A stretch of 64,000 nucleotides of DNA from an uncultured Acidimicrobiales bacterium (lineage in GTDB: Bacteria > Actinomycetota > Acidimicrobiia > Acidimicrobiales > SZUA-35). Numbering within the stretch: the first letter of the stretch is position 1; each line of letters starts with the position of its first letter. Below, one piece after another: positions 43,716 to 53,345 of this stretch. A model generated the notes under the pieces. That model was given only the letters and a program-made list of their open reading frames with translations, was not told the DNA's origin and searched no databases. The stretch covers positions 176,630 through 240,629 of the forward strand of contig CALKZY010000013.1 in assembly GCA_938002965.1 (NCBI GenBank). Direction: 5' to 3'. The position numbers were made by a program, and so were the translations under genes.

Positions 43716-44141
43716 GTGAGTGACTTCGAGCCGGTCACCGACCTGCCTGACAGAATCGATGATGACGACCAGCCGGTCGAGTCGGCTGCCCGTCTTCGCG
43801 ACCAGGCGATCCTCCGCCGACGCAACCGCATCTTGTTGATCATCGGCGCCATCATTGCTGGTGGTTTGCTTTGGGCCGGCTTCGCCCCATGGCGAGTGTT
43901 GATCACGGTGGTGGCCATGCTGGCCATCCTTCGCCTTGGCTTTGCCGTCATCGGGTCGTTTGCCCGTCCGATACCTGACGCTCCCCCGCCGGGTGAGCTA
44001 CGGCGAGTGAAGTTGAAGTACCGCTGTACAGTGTGTGGCACTGAGATTCGGATGACCTTGGCCAATGACGAGGTCCCCTCCGCACCCCGTCACTGCACCG
44101 AAGAAATGGAGCTGACGGCCACCGCCGAAGACGCCCTCTAG
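43716..44141 (+). CDS. Two-helix membrane protein with C-terminal zinc ribbon
   Basis: 141 residues. An acidic N-terminus is followed by two membrane helices (ILLIIGAIIAGGLLWAGF; VLITVVAMLAILRLGFAVI). A ~45-residue cytoplasmic tail contains KYRCTVCGTEIRMTL ... RHCTEEM, a Cys-x2-Cys ... His-Cys zinc ribbon. The function is unknown, and similar small proteins occur near the origin in actinobacteria. The GTG at 43716 has TACAAT 6 nt upstream (43704-43709) and no ribosome site, so it is very likely leaderless. Confidence 0.82.
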   Translation: MSDFEPVTDLPDRIDDDDQPVESAARLRDQAILRRRNRILLIIGAIIAGGLLWAGFAPWRVLITVVAMLAILRLGFAVIGSFARPIPDAPPPGELRRVKLKYRCTVCGTEIRMTLANDEVPSAPRHCTEEMELTATAEDAL

Positions 44142-44387
44142 CAGCCACTTGAACTGTTAGGCACTTGTCCACACTGTCCACATGCTGTGGATAGTTTTTG
44201 GCATGTGGGCCGTCTAGTAACGGACCGGTCACATCGAAACAGTCGATTTCACTAGACGTTTTCGAATCCGTGTCGAATCAGCAACAATCTGTGGACAGAC
44301 AGCTTAGAAGGCCAACAGCGTTATCCACAGGCATCTACCCATGGTGGGGGTTCAGAATCAGTCAGCGACAGCGGTGTAGCGGGCCTG
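44142..44387. other. DnaA-box cluster, candidate replication origin
   Basis: Five 9-mers match the DnaA box within 165 bp: TTGTCCACA (44165-44173), CTGTCCACA (44174-44182), the reverse of CTATCCACA (44186-44194), the reverse of CTGTCCACA (44290-44298) and TTATCCACA (44321-44329). The first three are packed in 30 bp. The spacer 44200-44290 is relatively AT-rich for this genome. No ORF fills the region. It adjoins crgA, which lies close to oriC in mycobacteria, but dnaA and dnaN are not in the window. It may be oriC itself or a DnaA-binding control or titration site. Confidence 0.65.
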
Positions 44388-44681
44388 CTAGCGGTACTGG
44401 GTGGCCATCACGATGCCCACCAGAACCAGACCCAGCCCGCCCAGCAGATACCAGTTCGATGGCTCGCCAATCAGCTGGAGATAGTTGAGCAGGATCATCA
44501 ACCCGCCGACGATGAACGTGCCGAACATGATGATCGGGACAATGATCGATGACCGATCGTCCTCGGATACCACGACCCGGCCCTCGGTCTCGGCAGCAAA
44601 GCTAGCCGCCTTGGCCTGATTGTGAGGAACCGTGCCCTTAGCGGTCACCCGTCCCGGCTTGGATTTATCCTGACGAACCAC
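44388..44681 (-). CDS. crgA: Cell division protein CrgA
   Basis: 97 residues. A basic cytoplasmic start is followed by two membrane helices: [23 protein letters not shown], then the conserved [23 protein letters not shown] that ends the family. CrgA sits at the septum, binds FtsZ-ring and peptidoglycan proteins (FtsI, FtsQ, RodA/CwsA partners) and tempers division in actinobacteria. The N-terminus is about 15 residues longer than in Mycobacterium. The GTG start has TAGAAT 7 nt upstream (complement of 44689-44694), and the promoter is back-to-back with that of the amidotransferase. Confidence 0.93.
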   Translation of the reverse strand: MVRQDKSKPGRVTAKGTVPHNQAKAASFAAETEGRVVVSEDDRSSIIVPIIMFGTFIVGGLMILLNYLQLIGEPSNWYLLGGLGLVLVGIVMATQYR

Positions 44682-44688
44682 GGAGACG

Positions 44689-44701
44689 ATTCTACTACGC
44701 T
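44689..44701. promoter_or_regulatory. Back-to-back leaderless promoters
   Basis: TAGAAT (complement of 44689-44694) lies 7 nt before the crgA GTG. TACGCT (44696-44701) lies 6 nt before the amidotransferase GTG. The two start codons are only 26 nt apart, and neither gene has a ribosome binding site. Confidence 0.6.
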
Positions 44702-44707
44702 GAGACG

Positions 44708-45310
44708 GTGACCAAGCGTGTTCTCGTCATCGACAACTACGACTCGTTCGTCTACATCCTGGTTCAGTACCTGGGTGAGATGGGCCTCGAACCGGTGGTG
44801 GTCAGAAACGACAAAGCCACCCTGGACGAGCTCGACGCCATAAATCCCGACGCTCTGCTGATTTCACCTGGACCCGGACGCCCCGAGGACGCTGGGCTTT
44901 CGATCGACGCCATCACTCATTTCGCCGGGCGAGTACCAATCCTCGGGGTTTGTCTCGGGCATCAGTGCATCGGCCACATCTACGGTGGGGTTGTTTCCCG
45001 GGCACCCGAGCTGATGCACGGGAAGACCTCGTTTGTCCGTCACCATGATGTCGGTGTGTTCGCCGGTTTACCATCACCGGTTGAGGCCACCCGCTACCAC
45101 TCACTTATCGTCGAGCGAGACAACCTTCCCGACGAACTGGAAATCACCGCCGAGACCGACTCTGGCTTGATCATGGGAATGCGCCACCGAACTCACGATA
45201 CTCAAGGCGTGCAGTTCCATCCCGAGTCGGTACTGACGTCAGGCGGCAAGCAGATGCTGGCCAATTGGCTCAACCCGAAGGCCCTGCCGATGGTCGAGGC
45301 AGCCGACTAA
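44708..45310 (+). CDS. trpG: Class I glutamine amidotransferase, anthranilate / aminodeoxychorismate synthase component II
   Basis: 200 residues. It begins [22 protein letters not shown], typical of TrpG/PabA. The nucleophile Cys is in [13 protein letters not shown], and the His-Glu pair in [11 protein letters not shown]. It releases ammonia from glutamine for the chorismate-using partner subunit, which is not in the window. Its position next to crgA and the pknB block matches trpG (Rv0013) of Mycobacterium. In many bacteria one such protein serves both folate and Trp pathways. Its last 4 bases overlap the convergent oxidoreductase gene. Confidence 0.93.
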   Translation: MTKRVLVIDNYDSFVYILVQYLGEMGLEPVVVRNDKATLDELDAINPDALLISPGPGRPEDAGLSIDAITHFAGRVPILGVCLGHQCIGHIYGGVVSRAPELMHGKTSFVRHHDVGVFAGLPSPVEATRYHSLIVERDNLPDELEITAETDSGLIMGMRHRTHDTQGVQFHPESVLTSGGKQMLANWLNPKALPMVEAAD

Positions 45311-46302
45311 AGGGCAGGTCGAGGGTCCAGACCAGCCGCCTGGTAGCAGGCGTCGATGACCGCCATGTTGGTCACGCCATCACGCATCGTCGTCGGAAAT
45401 GACGTGCCGTTCGTAATCGCATCAACGAAGGCTTCCAGCTGGTGGACATAGGTGGCTGAGTCAGCCACCGATTCGGTCCGACTTCCGTTGTCGCTTTCAA
45501 CGGTCAACGTAGCGCCATGTTGCGGGGCGAGCGGATTCTCGGCCGTCAGCGTTCCCTTTGTTCCAGTGACCACAAGATTGTTCTCGGCTCCGTCGATCTC
45601 AGCGATCATCGACGTGTGAATGCTTCCACTGGCCCCCAGCGACGGCCACGCCAGATCGGCCTGCAACTGGCCGTCCACGCCATCGTCATTGGGGCAAACG
45701 GCTGAAGCGGAAACAACTTCGGGGTCGTCCCCGGCGGCCCAGCGAACGAACTGCACCGGGTAACAGCCGAGGTCCATGAGAGCACCCCCGCCCAGGTCGT
45801 ACTGCCAGCGAATATCGCCCTGGGCGATACCACCGTCGCCGATGTCAAAGCGCGACTCGATCCGGCGGATGTCACCAATCTCACCAGAGGTGATCACGTC
45901 CCTAATCTGCTGGGCGAAGGGGTGGTAGCGCCAATGGAATGCTTCCATGGCCACCAAATCCGATGCATCAGCGGCGTCAGCCATCACCTCGGCATCGGCA
46001 GCGTTGGCTGCCAACGGCTTTTCACACAGCACATGCTTCCCGGCCGCCAAGGCAGCCAGGGTCCACGGCCGATGAAGGGTGGCTGGTGTACCGATGTAGA
46101 CGGCGTCAACATGTTCGGAGTCCACCAGCGCCTGATACGAGCCGTAGCTGTGCGACGCACCCCAGCGGGAAGCAGCTTCAGCCGCCCGGCCTGCGTCGCG
46201 GGCGCCAACAGCAGAGATTTCGACACCGTCGACCTCAGCCGCCGGGGCGATTAGGGCCTTCTCGGCAATACGGGAAGCGGCAAGAACACCGATTCGGATC
46301 AC
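45307..46302 (-). CDS. Gfo/Idh/MocA-family oxidoreductase
   Basis: 331 residues. The Rossmann start [34 protein letters not shown] is followed by the hallmark [15 protein letters not shown], with the catalytic Lys of the EKP motif. The C-terminal domain has [15 protein letters not shown]. Family members oxidise or reduce sugars and inositols with NAD(P). It is inserted between pknB and the amidotransferase, where mycobacteria have no such gene, and lies 66 bp after pknB, so it may be co-transcribed. The substrate is unknown. Confidence 0.92.
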   Translation of the reverse strand: MIRIGVLAASRIAEKALIAPAAEVDGVEISAVGARDAGRAAEAASRWGASHSYGSYQALVDSEHVDAVYIGTPATLHRPWTLAALAAGKHVLCEKPLAANAADAEVMADAADASDLVAMEAFHWRYHPFAQQIRDVITSGEIGDIRRIESRFDIGDGGIAQGDIRWQYDLGGGALMDLGCYPVQFVRWAAGDDPEVVSASAVCPNDDGVDGQLQADLAWPSLGASGSIHTSMIAEIDGAENNLVVTGTKGTLTAENPLAPQHGATLTVESDNGSRTESVADSATYVHQLEAFVDAITNGTSFPTTMRDGVTNMAVIDACYQAAGLDPRPAL

Positions 46303-46368
46303 ATCACCCTCACTCAGTTGGTCGGTCTGTCGGTTACACGGTCAGCGCAGATTTGAACGAGACCGAGA

Positions 46369-48663
46369 CTACCCGTCAGCGTCCGGGGCGACGGTGGTTT
46401 CGCTGGAGGTAGTTTGCTCCGGCGCCGTCGTGTCGGTGGTCGGGACCGTCGTTTCCTCCGGCACCGTGGTCTGCGTGGTGGGGGTGCCTGAGTCAACACC
46501 GATCAAGAGTTTGACCTGTGTTCCCTGGAAGGCCGGCTGGCCGGGCTCCGGGAAGTGATTAAATACCAGCCCGATGTTGGGATCACCAGTGGCCAGCGGG
46601 ACCTCTTCGATCTGGGCAACCAGCTCGTTCTCGGTCAACCACTGCTGAGCTGCGGTCGGATCCTTGCCAATCAGGTTGACCATCTGGACCGGCTGTGGTC
46701 CCTCCGAGACGATGAGGCGAATCTCTTGGTCGAGAGCATAGGGGGTGTCCGCCGCAGGCTCGGTACGCATTACTTGACCTTGCGGGATCGAAGCCGAGCC
46801 CTCACCAACTTGGACGATGTTGATGAAACCTGCCCCTCGCAGAGCTGAGTCGGCATCAGAAGCCGACAGGTTGGCGACAGCGGGAACAACCTGCTGGGAT
46901 GGCCCATTGGAGACGATGAGAACAACCTGGAAACCGGCCGGCACCGCTTCGCCTGGCCCGGGAACGGTGTTGATGATCTGATCGACCGCCACAGTGTCAC
47001 TGAACTCTCGGGAGACATCCGCGCTGAGACCCAAGTCTCGCAGCAGATCCTGGGCGTCACTCAAGCTAAGCCCAACCAGCGCGGGCACCTGAAGGACTTC
47101 CTCCGGTTCGCTTACAAACAACGTCACGATCGAGCCACGCTCGACCTCTTCCTGGGCCGCCGGATCCTGTCGAATCACAGAGTTGGCCTCAACGTCGTCG
47201 CTCTGTTCAAGAACAACGTCGACTTCAAGGCCCTCGTCACGAAGACGGTTTTGAGCGGTGTTGACGTTCTCGCCTTCGACCGTAGGAACGGTGACTAGAT
47301 CTTGGTCACTGGCAACGTCTTGTTCGTCGTTGCTGGCCTGAATCTGGTTGGTGATGTAGAAAATCAACCCGACCATGCCAACCAGAAGAATGGCCAACAT
47401 GATCACGAACATGCCGGTGCGGCTCGGCGGTTCGTAGTACTCCTCGATCTGCTCGGACTGGGTCCGGGCGGCAGTTGCCGGGATGGCCCGTGAAGTGTCG
47501 ATCAGGGCCCGGGAAGTATTCGAAGTCTCGCGCACCGACATTGCGGCCGTGTTCGGGCCCATCGGCATCGCCGCCGTCGGGTCGTAGGCCGCGGGAGCTG
47601 GCGCAGCAGGGGCCGGTGCCGGTGCCACGTTGTTGTGAGCCATTGGCGGGGCGAACTGAGTTGCCACCTGATCGGCCGGAGGAGCATACGCCGCCGGAGC
47701 TTGCTGCGGCTGAGCCTGAATAGTCGGGGCCTCGGCGGCATCGAACTGGTTGACGACATGTGGGGAGGCAATAGCGGCCGTTACGGCGGTGCCGTTAGCC
47801 CCCGGCATTGCCATTTCGCCTGTTTTGAACCGACGCAGTTCGGCCCGAAGGTCCTCGGCCGCCGGGTGGCGATCGGCTGGGTCCTTTTGGAGCAGCCGGG
47901 CGATGATGCCGTCCATGGCCGCTGAGACGTTCGGATTACGGCTGACGGCTCGTGGGGCCTGTTCCTGAACGTGCTTGTAGGCAATGGCCACCGGAGTGTT
48001 CCCAAGGAACGGAGGCTCACCTACCACCATTTCGAACAGCACCACACCAAGCGAATACAGATCGCTTCGGGGGTCAACCGTCTTGCCCTGAGCCTGCTCG
48101 GGCGAAAAATATGTTGCGGTGCCCATGACCGAGCCGGTTTGGGTTAACTCGTCGTCGGTGCCACCAAAGGCCCGGGCGATACCAAAGTCAGCCACTTTAA
48201 CCTGACCGCTCTGGGTGATCATGATGTTGCCGGGCTTCACATCACGGTGAACAGTCCCGTTGCGGTGAGCGAAGCCAAGGGCAACGGCCACTTCGCTGGC
48301 CAACTCGGCGGCCCGCTCAGCAGGCAGAGGCGCCTGGGCGGCGATCACATCGGCCAGTGTCTGGCCCTCGACGTACTCCATGACGATGAAATAGGTGCCG
48401 TCGTGCTCACCCCAGTCATAGACCGCGACCACATTGGGGTGGTTCAGGTTGGCGGCAGCTTGGGCCTCCCGCCGGAACCGGGCCACAAAGGTGGGCTCGG
48501 CGGCGTACTGCGGGAACAAGACTTTGACCGCGACAGGACGATCAAGGAGCTGGTCCTTGGCAAGGAACACATCGGCCATGCCTCCGCGGGCAATTCGTCG
48601 ATGAAGTTCGTAGCGTCCATTGAGGACCGGGCGAGCGGCCGACGTGCTGGTCACAACATACAT
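46369..48663 (-). CDS. pknB: Serine/threonine protein kinase PknB with PASTA domains
   Basis: 764 residues. The kinase domain (~17-280) has Lys47 (AVKVLF), the catalytic HRDVKPGN with Asp141, ADFGIAR (159-161 DFG) and an activation loop TQTGSVMGTATYFSPEQA with the likely phospho-Thr. A Pro/Ala-rich juxtamembrane part and one membrane helix (~420-445) follow. Four PASTA repeats (~455-735) bind peptidoglycan or lipid II outside, and a Thr-rich tail ends the protein. It senses wall precursors and controls growth with PstP, FhaA and FhaB. No pknA is present. A 219-bp gap separates it from pbpA, so it may have its own promoter. Confidence 0.96.
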   Translation of the reverse strand: MYVVTSTSAARPVLNGRYELHRRIARGGMADVFLAKDQLLDRPVAVKVLFPQYAAEPTFVARFRREAQAAANLNHPNVVAVYDWGEHDGTYFIVMEYVEGQTLADVIAAQAPLPAERAAELASEVAVALGFAHRNGTVHRDVKPGNIMITQSGQVKVADFGIARAFGGTDDELTQTGSVMGTATYFSPEQAQGKTVDPRSDLYSLGVVLFEMVVGEPPFLGNTPVAIAYKHVQEQAPRAVSRNPNVSAAMDGIIARLLQKDPADRHPAAEDLRAELRRFKTGEMAMPGANGTAVTAAIASPHVVNQFDAAEAPTIQAQPQQAPAAYAPPADQVATQFAPPMAHNNVAPAPAPAAPAPAAYDPTAAMPMGPNTAAMSVRETSNTSRALIDTSRAIPATAARTQSEQIEEYYEPPSRTGMFVIMLAILLVGMVGLIFYITNQIQASNDEQDVASDQDLVTVPTVEGENVNTAQNRLRDEGLEVDVVLEQSDDVEANSVIRQDPAAQEEVERGSIVTLFVSEPEEVLQVPALVGLSLSDAQDLLRDLGLSADVSREFSDTVAVDQIINTVPGPGEAVPAGFQVVLIVSNGPSQQVVPAVANLSASDADSALRGAGFINIVQVGEGSASIPQGQVMRTEPAADTPYALDQEIRLIVSEGPQPVQMVNLIGKDPTAAQQWLTENELVAQIEEVPLATGDPNIGLVFNHFPEPGQPAFQGTQVKLLIGVDSGTPTTQTTVPEETTVPTTDTTAPEQTTSSETTVAPDADG

Positions 48664-48882
48664 ATGCTACTCACCTCGGCACGGTGACATGCGCGCGGCG
48701 ACACCGACAGATTCACATCTGCAATACTTTGCAATGATTCCGACGCGGTCGGCCATCTAGCCGAGGAACCGGAAACCGCAGAATTCAGCGTCTCAGAACC
48801 GTTGTCGTGACCCAACTTCAGGCACCGACACGGACGGCGTCGGACACTGGAAAATTTATGAATCTCGACTGGAGTTGGGGCG

Positions 48883-50394
48883 CTACTCCCCGAAGCTCTG
48901 GTAGTACTGCTCGATGACCGCTCGAGCTATCGGAGCGGCCACACCACCACCGGTCTGATTGCCGGCGTTCTCGTTGGCTTCGACCAGAACGGCCACTGCC
49001 AGGTCGGCCGGTTCGCCCGGACGACCGGCGAAGGCAATGAACCAAGCATGAGACTGAGGAGGATCGGTGCCCAACTGAGCGGTTCCGGTCTTGCCGCCTA
49101 CCACCACGCCCGAGACAGCCGCCCCCGAACCGGTGCCCTGATCAACGGCGAGCACCATCAGCTCGGCCAACGTCTGAGCCGTGTCGCCCGACATGGCCCG
49201 CTGCCACGAACCGGGGTCGACTTCGTCGATGGTTTCTAACGTCACCGAGTTTTCGATGCGTTCGACCACATGCGGCGTCGGCAACTGCCCCCCGTTGGCC
49301 ACCGCGGCGGCAACCAGCGCCATTTCCAGTGGGCTGGCCTGCACGTCGAACTGCCCGATGCCGGCCTGAGCGAGCAGTGGAGTGTTCTCAAAAACGCCTG
49401 CGGGAACGTCATTGTTGATGAGCGACCCGTAGTCGGACGGGAACACGCTTTCAGCCGGGTCCGGCAGATCAAATGGGGGGCGGTCGTTGAAGCCGAAGTT
49501 CTGAGCGGTGTCGGTCAGGCGAGTCGGACCGAGAATTTCGGCTGCCAGCTCGCCAAAGCCGGTGTTGCACGACACGACCATGAGCTGAGTCAGGTCACCG
49601 CCACACGTGGCGCCACCAAAGTTGGTTAACGGGCGATCGGTGAGTGGGGCCACGTAGCCGTCCGACTCTTCAAATATCGGCTCCTCAGCGGTGATCAGCC
49701 CGTTGTCCAAACCCGACGCCGCCGTGACGATCTTGAACGTCGAGCCGGGGAAGTAACGCTCGCGATACATCGACGGACGCAACGGGTTGCCGTCGGTCTC
49801 GTTCAACTCGGTCCAGGCCTCGTTGGCCACTGAACCGTCGTTCAACGCCAAACGGTTCGGGTCAAATGACGGGAAACTCCAAAATGCTCGGATAGCGCCA
49901 GTGGACGGGTCAAGGGCAACCACCGAACCGCGACGCTCTCCCAACTCGGCCCGGGCCCGCTCCTGCATCCGATGATCAATGGACAAGACCACGTTTCCAA
50001 CCTGATCGGTCCCGGTCAAGATGTTGGTCAGATCGGTTAGTTCTTGGGTGGGGGTAGTGCCGGCCAGCGGATCGTTGTAGCTGCGTTCCACCCCATCGGC
50101 ACCAAAGTTGAACGACAAGAATCCCACCGAATGGGCGTACAAGCTGCCGTGGGGATAGTTGCGCTGGCGACTGAACACTTCACCCGGTGTCTCCACCGAC
50201 TCGGCGACGACTACTCCGTCAATAGTGGAGATCTGACCCCGGTCTCGATCGAAGTTACGTTGGATCGTACGGGTGTTGGCGTTGTTCTCCGCCAAGGCTT
50301 CGGCACCGAACACCTGGATTCGGTTGAGCTGGATGAACAAGATGGTGAAGCACGCCAACAACACGGCCATGACATGACGCAGGGGCTTGTTCAC
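48883..50394 (-). CDS. pbpA: Penicillin-binding protein PbpA (class B transpeptidase)
   Basis: 503 residues from the GTG at 50394, which overlaps the rodA stop as GTGA. One N-terminal membrane helix (VMAVLLACFTILFIQLNRI) is followed by a short dimerisation region (NANTRTIQRNFDRDRGQI). The transpeptidase domain has the active Ser in RYFPGSTFKIVTA, the SxN motif in VVSCNTGFGEL and VVGGKTGTAQLG. It cross-links peptidoglycan with the polymerase RodA encoded just upstream. It is the terminal gene of the five-gene coupled fhaA-fhaB-pstP-rodA-pbpA set. Confidence 0.95.
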   Translation of the reverse strand: MNKPLRHVMAVLLACFTILFIQLNRIQVFGAEALAENNANTRTIQRNFDRDRGQISTIDGVVVAESVETPGEVFSRQRNYPHGSLYAHSVGFLSFNFGADGVERSYNDPLAGTTPTQELTDLTNILTGTDQVGNVVLSIDHRMQERARAELGERRGSVVALDPSTGAIRAFWSFPSFDPNRLALNDGSVANEAWTELNETDGNPLRPSMYRERYFPGSTFKIVTAASGLDNGLITAEEPIFEESDGYVAPLTDRPLTNFGGATCGGDLTQLMVVSCNTGFGELAAEILGPTRLTDTAQNFGFNDRPPFDLPDPAESVFPSDYGSLINNDVPAGVFENTPLLAQAGIGQFDVQASPLEMALVAAAVANGGQLPTPHVVERIENSVTLETIDEVDPGSWQRAMSGDTAQTLAELMVLAVDQGTGSGAAVSGVVVGGKTGTAQLGTDPPQSHAWFIAFAGRPGEPADLAVAVLVEANENAGNQTGGGVAAPIARAVIEQYYQSFGE

Positions 50395-51767
50395 TGGCCA
50401 ACCGCCGTCCAACCAGCCTGCGTACGCGAGCTGACGCCAACCGAACCTTCCGTTCGGGCCAACTCCTCGGCTTCCTCGACGGCTTGAACCATTGAGTTGT
50501 GCGAGATACGGACCAGGAGGGCCAAGATGACGTAGTTGGCTATCAGCGACGAGCCCCCGTAGGACACAAACGGCAGTGTCACACCGGTCAGCGGCAACAC
50601 TCGAAGAATGCCACCAATGATGATGAAGGCTTGGAAGCCGAGCAGCGACGTGAGGCCAGCGGCCAGCAGCTTCTCAAACGGGGAACGAGAGTTGGTGGCC
50701 ACCCGGAACCCGGCGGCAACGAAGAACATGAACGTCACCAGCAGACCCGTGGCCCCAAGCAGGCCGAGCTCTTCACCGAAGGCGGCGAACACCATGTCGG
50801 TAGCAGCATAGGGAATCTTCTTCGGTGTGCCTTGGGACAACCCGGTACCGGTTACCCCGCCGTCGGCCAAGGCGAAGGCGGCTTCCACAATTTGGAATCC
50901 AGCCCCCTTCGGATCCTCGAACGGATCGATCCAGATGTCGACCCGGCGCTGGACGTGGCTGAACATTCGCCAGGCAACCACCGCACCGATGGAGAACATG
51001 GTGAGGCCAATCAACACATAGGCCGCCCGGTTAGTGGCCACATAAAACATGACAATGAACAAGGTGAAGAACAGCAGCGAAGAGCCGAGGTCACGTTGGG
51101 CGATCATCACCATCAAGGCAATGCCCCAGGCAGCCAACAACGGCGCGAAGTGGCGAAGGGCAGGCAGGTGCAATCCGGCGAAGCGGGTGTCGGTCAGCGT
51201 CAACACCTCACGCTTGTCCACCAGGTAACCGGCCAAAAAGGCGGCCAGCACCACTTTGGCGAACTCGCCGGGCTGGATGGAGAACGGACCGACCCGCAGC
51301 CAGATACGGGCGCCGTTGATTTCAGCGCCCAGACCGGGGACAAGGGGAAGGAGCAGCAACCCGACACCCAAGATGGCAAGTGTGTAGCGGTACTGCTCAA
51401 GCTTGCGAGGGCTACCGACCACCAACAGCACCGTGCAGAAGGCCCCGATGCCGAGGAACGTCCAGGCCGACTGGCTGTCGGCCAAGCCCTTATCCAGACG
51501 TGAGATCATCACGTAACCCAAGCCGTTCAACAGCGCAGCACAGGGAAACAACATGCCATCGGCCAATGGCGCGAACAAGCGTATGACCACATGGGCGGCC
51601 AGCAAGAGGGCTACCACGACAGCCAGGAAGCCACCGACCTCGCCCTGCAAGTCGAAGGTCACGTCGGCCGACTCGGCTGTCTCGCTTAGACCGACGGTGA
51701 CAAAGCCGACGGCTGTGACCAGGGTGGCCAAGACCAACAGACCCAGCTCAAGGGTGCGGGCTTTCAA
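50391..51767 (-). CDS. rodA: RodA/FtsW-family peptidoglycan polymerase
   Basis: 458 residues with about ten to twelve membrane helices. Family features are GARIWLRVGPFSIQPGEFAKVVLAAFLAGYL, AQRDLGSSLLFFTLFIVMFYVATNR and, near the end, LPLTGVTLPFVSYGGSSLIANYVILALL. The SEDS proteins polymerise lipid II into glycan strands and pair with a class B PBP, here the overlapping pbpA. The TTG start at 51767 lies 3 bp after the pstP stop, so translation probably depends on upstream ribosomes. Confidence 0.95.
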   Translation of the reverse strand: MKARTLELGLLVLATLVTAVGFVTVGLSETAESADVTFDLQGEVGGFLAVVVALLLAAHVVIRLFAPLADGMLFPCAALLNGLGYVMISRLDKGLADSQSAWTFLGIGAFCTVLLVVGSPRKLEQYRYTLAILGVGLLLLPLVPGLGAEINGARIWLRVGPFSIQPGEFAKVVLAAFLAGYLVDKREVLTLTDTRFAGLHLPALRHFAPLLAAWGIALMVMIAQRDLGSSLLFFTLFIVMFYVATNRAAYVLIGLTMFSIGAVVAWRMFSHVQRRVDIWIDPFEDPKGAGFQIVEAAFALADGGVTGTGLSQGTPKKIPYAATDMVFAAFGEELGLLGATGLLVTFMFFVAAGFRVATNSRSPFEKLLAAGLTSLLGFQAFIIIGGILRVLPLTGVTLPFVSYGGSSLIANYVILALLVRISHNSMVQAVEEAEELARTEGSVGVSSRTQAGWTAVGQ

Positions 51768-51770
51768 GTC

Positions 51771-53345
51771 CTAGCCGCCGTCGGACGTGGACGACCCCGG
51801 GCTGGTCGAACCAGTGGTTCCGCCCTCGGAATCGGTTTCGTCATCGCTTTCCGCCGCGCCGGTGGATCCTTCGACACCGTCGACGTTGGCCGTTTCCAGG
51901 TTGTCGATAGACAGCTGGGCGTCTTTCAACGAATCGAAGTTCGACCAGTCGGCAACGGTGGCCTGTGATGCTTCGGTCAGGTCGTCCAAGACCCGGCCCG
52001 AACGCTCAACTTCCTCGGGCTGTAGCCAAAGAAGACCACCGGAGCGACCCTGGAAGATGACCAGTTCCCCGTCAACCACTTGAACGTGATGAAGGGACTC
52101 GTTGTATCGCTCGGCTCCGAAATACACACCAGCGGCAATGAGGCCAGCCAAGACCAACAGCAACAAGGGCCAGATGCGACGACGTCGAGAAACAGGCTCG
52201 GCCGGGGTTGGAACGGGCTCACGTGCCCGGTCAATCTCTTCCCGGTCGATGACCCCAGTGGTTGTGGCGTTCTGATGCAGGCCGCTGTCGTAGTCGAGCG
52301 CGGTGCCCGACGCTCTACTGATACCGGCGACCATTTGGTCGTCAAGAGACTCGTGCACCGGCACAGAGGTGAAGGCGTTGACATCGACGTCCTCGGCTCG
52401 ACCGTTCTCGTACTTACCGTCCGGCCTGCGACGCTGCTCAGCGGAGATCTGATCGGCTCCAGCTACGTTTCCTTGATCTTCGGCGACAAGAGTGTCGACG
52501 CCGCCGGGGCGCCGATCGCTGATCTTCACCACTCCGGCTCCGGGAACGACCGGCAGCTTGGCCGTGACATTGGCCGACGGATCTCCTGGGGCGGACAGAT
52601 CGATGCCGAGATTGCCCGTTGTACCGACAACCGCCGGATGGGTATCGGCGACAACATTGACGACGGCAACCGAGACATTGTCCCGGCACGGTGTGTCGAG
52701 GGCCGACGCCACCAGAGCGTTGGAGGCCTCAGTCGGGTCATCATGCTCGGAGAGGATCTTGGTGATCTCGTCCGGGCTGATCTCGTTGAATAGACCGTCG
52801 CTGCACAGCAGCATGCGGTCGCCGATCTGCGGATCGATTTCGAACCGGTCGACCTCAACGTTGTCGGCAATGCCAAGCGCCCGAGTCAGAATATTTCGCT
52901 GGGGGTGAACCGCGGCCTCTTCCGGGCTAAGTCGGCCCTGCCGCACCAAATCTTCGACGAAAGAATGATCTTCGGTGATCTGAGCCAACGTGTCGCCTCG
53001 GAGCCAATAGGCCCGGCTGTCGCCAACGTTGACCACCGTCATGGTGCCTTCGGGGTGAAGGCTCAGGGCGACCATGGTGGTTCCCATGCCTCGAAGGTCG
53101 GGGTCGACGGCCTGGTGGTGAACCTGACGGTTGGCTTCCTCGACGACGTCGACTAGTTCTTCTGGGCTCAGCTGGGCACGGACGATGCGGAACTCACCGA
53201 TAGCCAGCTCGGCCGCTCGTTCCCCACCCTGGTGACCGCCCATCCCGTCGGCCACGGCGGCAACAGCACCGCGGAAGTACACACGGTCCTGGTTGATCTC
53301 TCGCACGTTGCCCACGTGTGTGCCGGTGGCTCCCCAAAGACGCAT
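51771..53345 (-). CDS. pstP: PP2C-type protein phosphatase PstP
   Basis: 524 residues. The catalytic PP2C domain (~1-240) holds the metal-binding residues in NQDRVYF (Asp20), VADGMGGHQGGERAA (Asp33, Gly34), LCSDGLFNEI and CRDNVSVAVV. An acidic linker of about 140 residues, one membrane helix (IWPLLLLVLAGLIAAGVYF, ~388-408) and an external domain with a Glu/Thr/Ser-rich tail follow. It removes phosphate from PknB and its substrates. Its ATG shares one base with the fhaB stop (TGATG), so translation is coupled. Confidence 0.95.
   Translation of the reverse strand: MRLWGATGTHVGNVREINQDRVYFRGAVAAVADGMGGHQGGERAAELAIGEFRIVRAQLSPEELVDVVEEANRQVHHQAVDPDLRGMGTTMVALSLHPEGTMTVVNVGDSRAYWLRGDTLAQITEDHSFVEDLVRQGRLSPEEAAVHPQRNILTRALGIADNVEVDRFEIDPQIGDRMLLCSDGLFNEISPDEITKILSEHDDPTEASNALVASALDTPCRDNVSVAVVNVVADTHPAVVGTTGNLGIDLSAPGDPSANVTAKLPVVPGAGVVKISDRRPGGVDTLVAEDQGNVAGADQISAEQRRRPDGKYENGRAEDVDVNAFTSVPVHESLDDQMVAGISRASGTALDYDSGLHQNATTTGVIDREEIDRAREPVPTPAEPVSRRRRIWPLLLLVLAGLIAAGVYFGAERYNESLHHVQVVDGELVIFQGRSGGLLWLQPEEVERSGRVLDDLTEASQATVADWSNFDSLKDAQLSIDNLETANVDGVEGSTGAAESDDETDSEGGTTGSTSPGSSTSDGG

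Noticed and set aside
50499..51503. 334-codon plus-strand ORF across rodA
   Set aside because: It is antisense to a clear RodA/FtsW gene. Its product is Gln/Gly/His/Arg-rich without hydrophobic order, as expected from the opposite strand of a membrane-protein gene.
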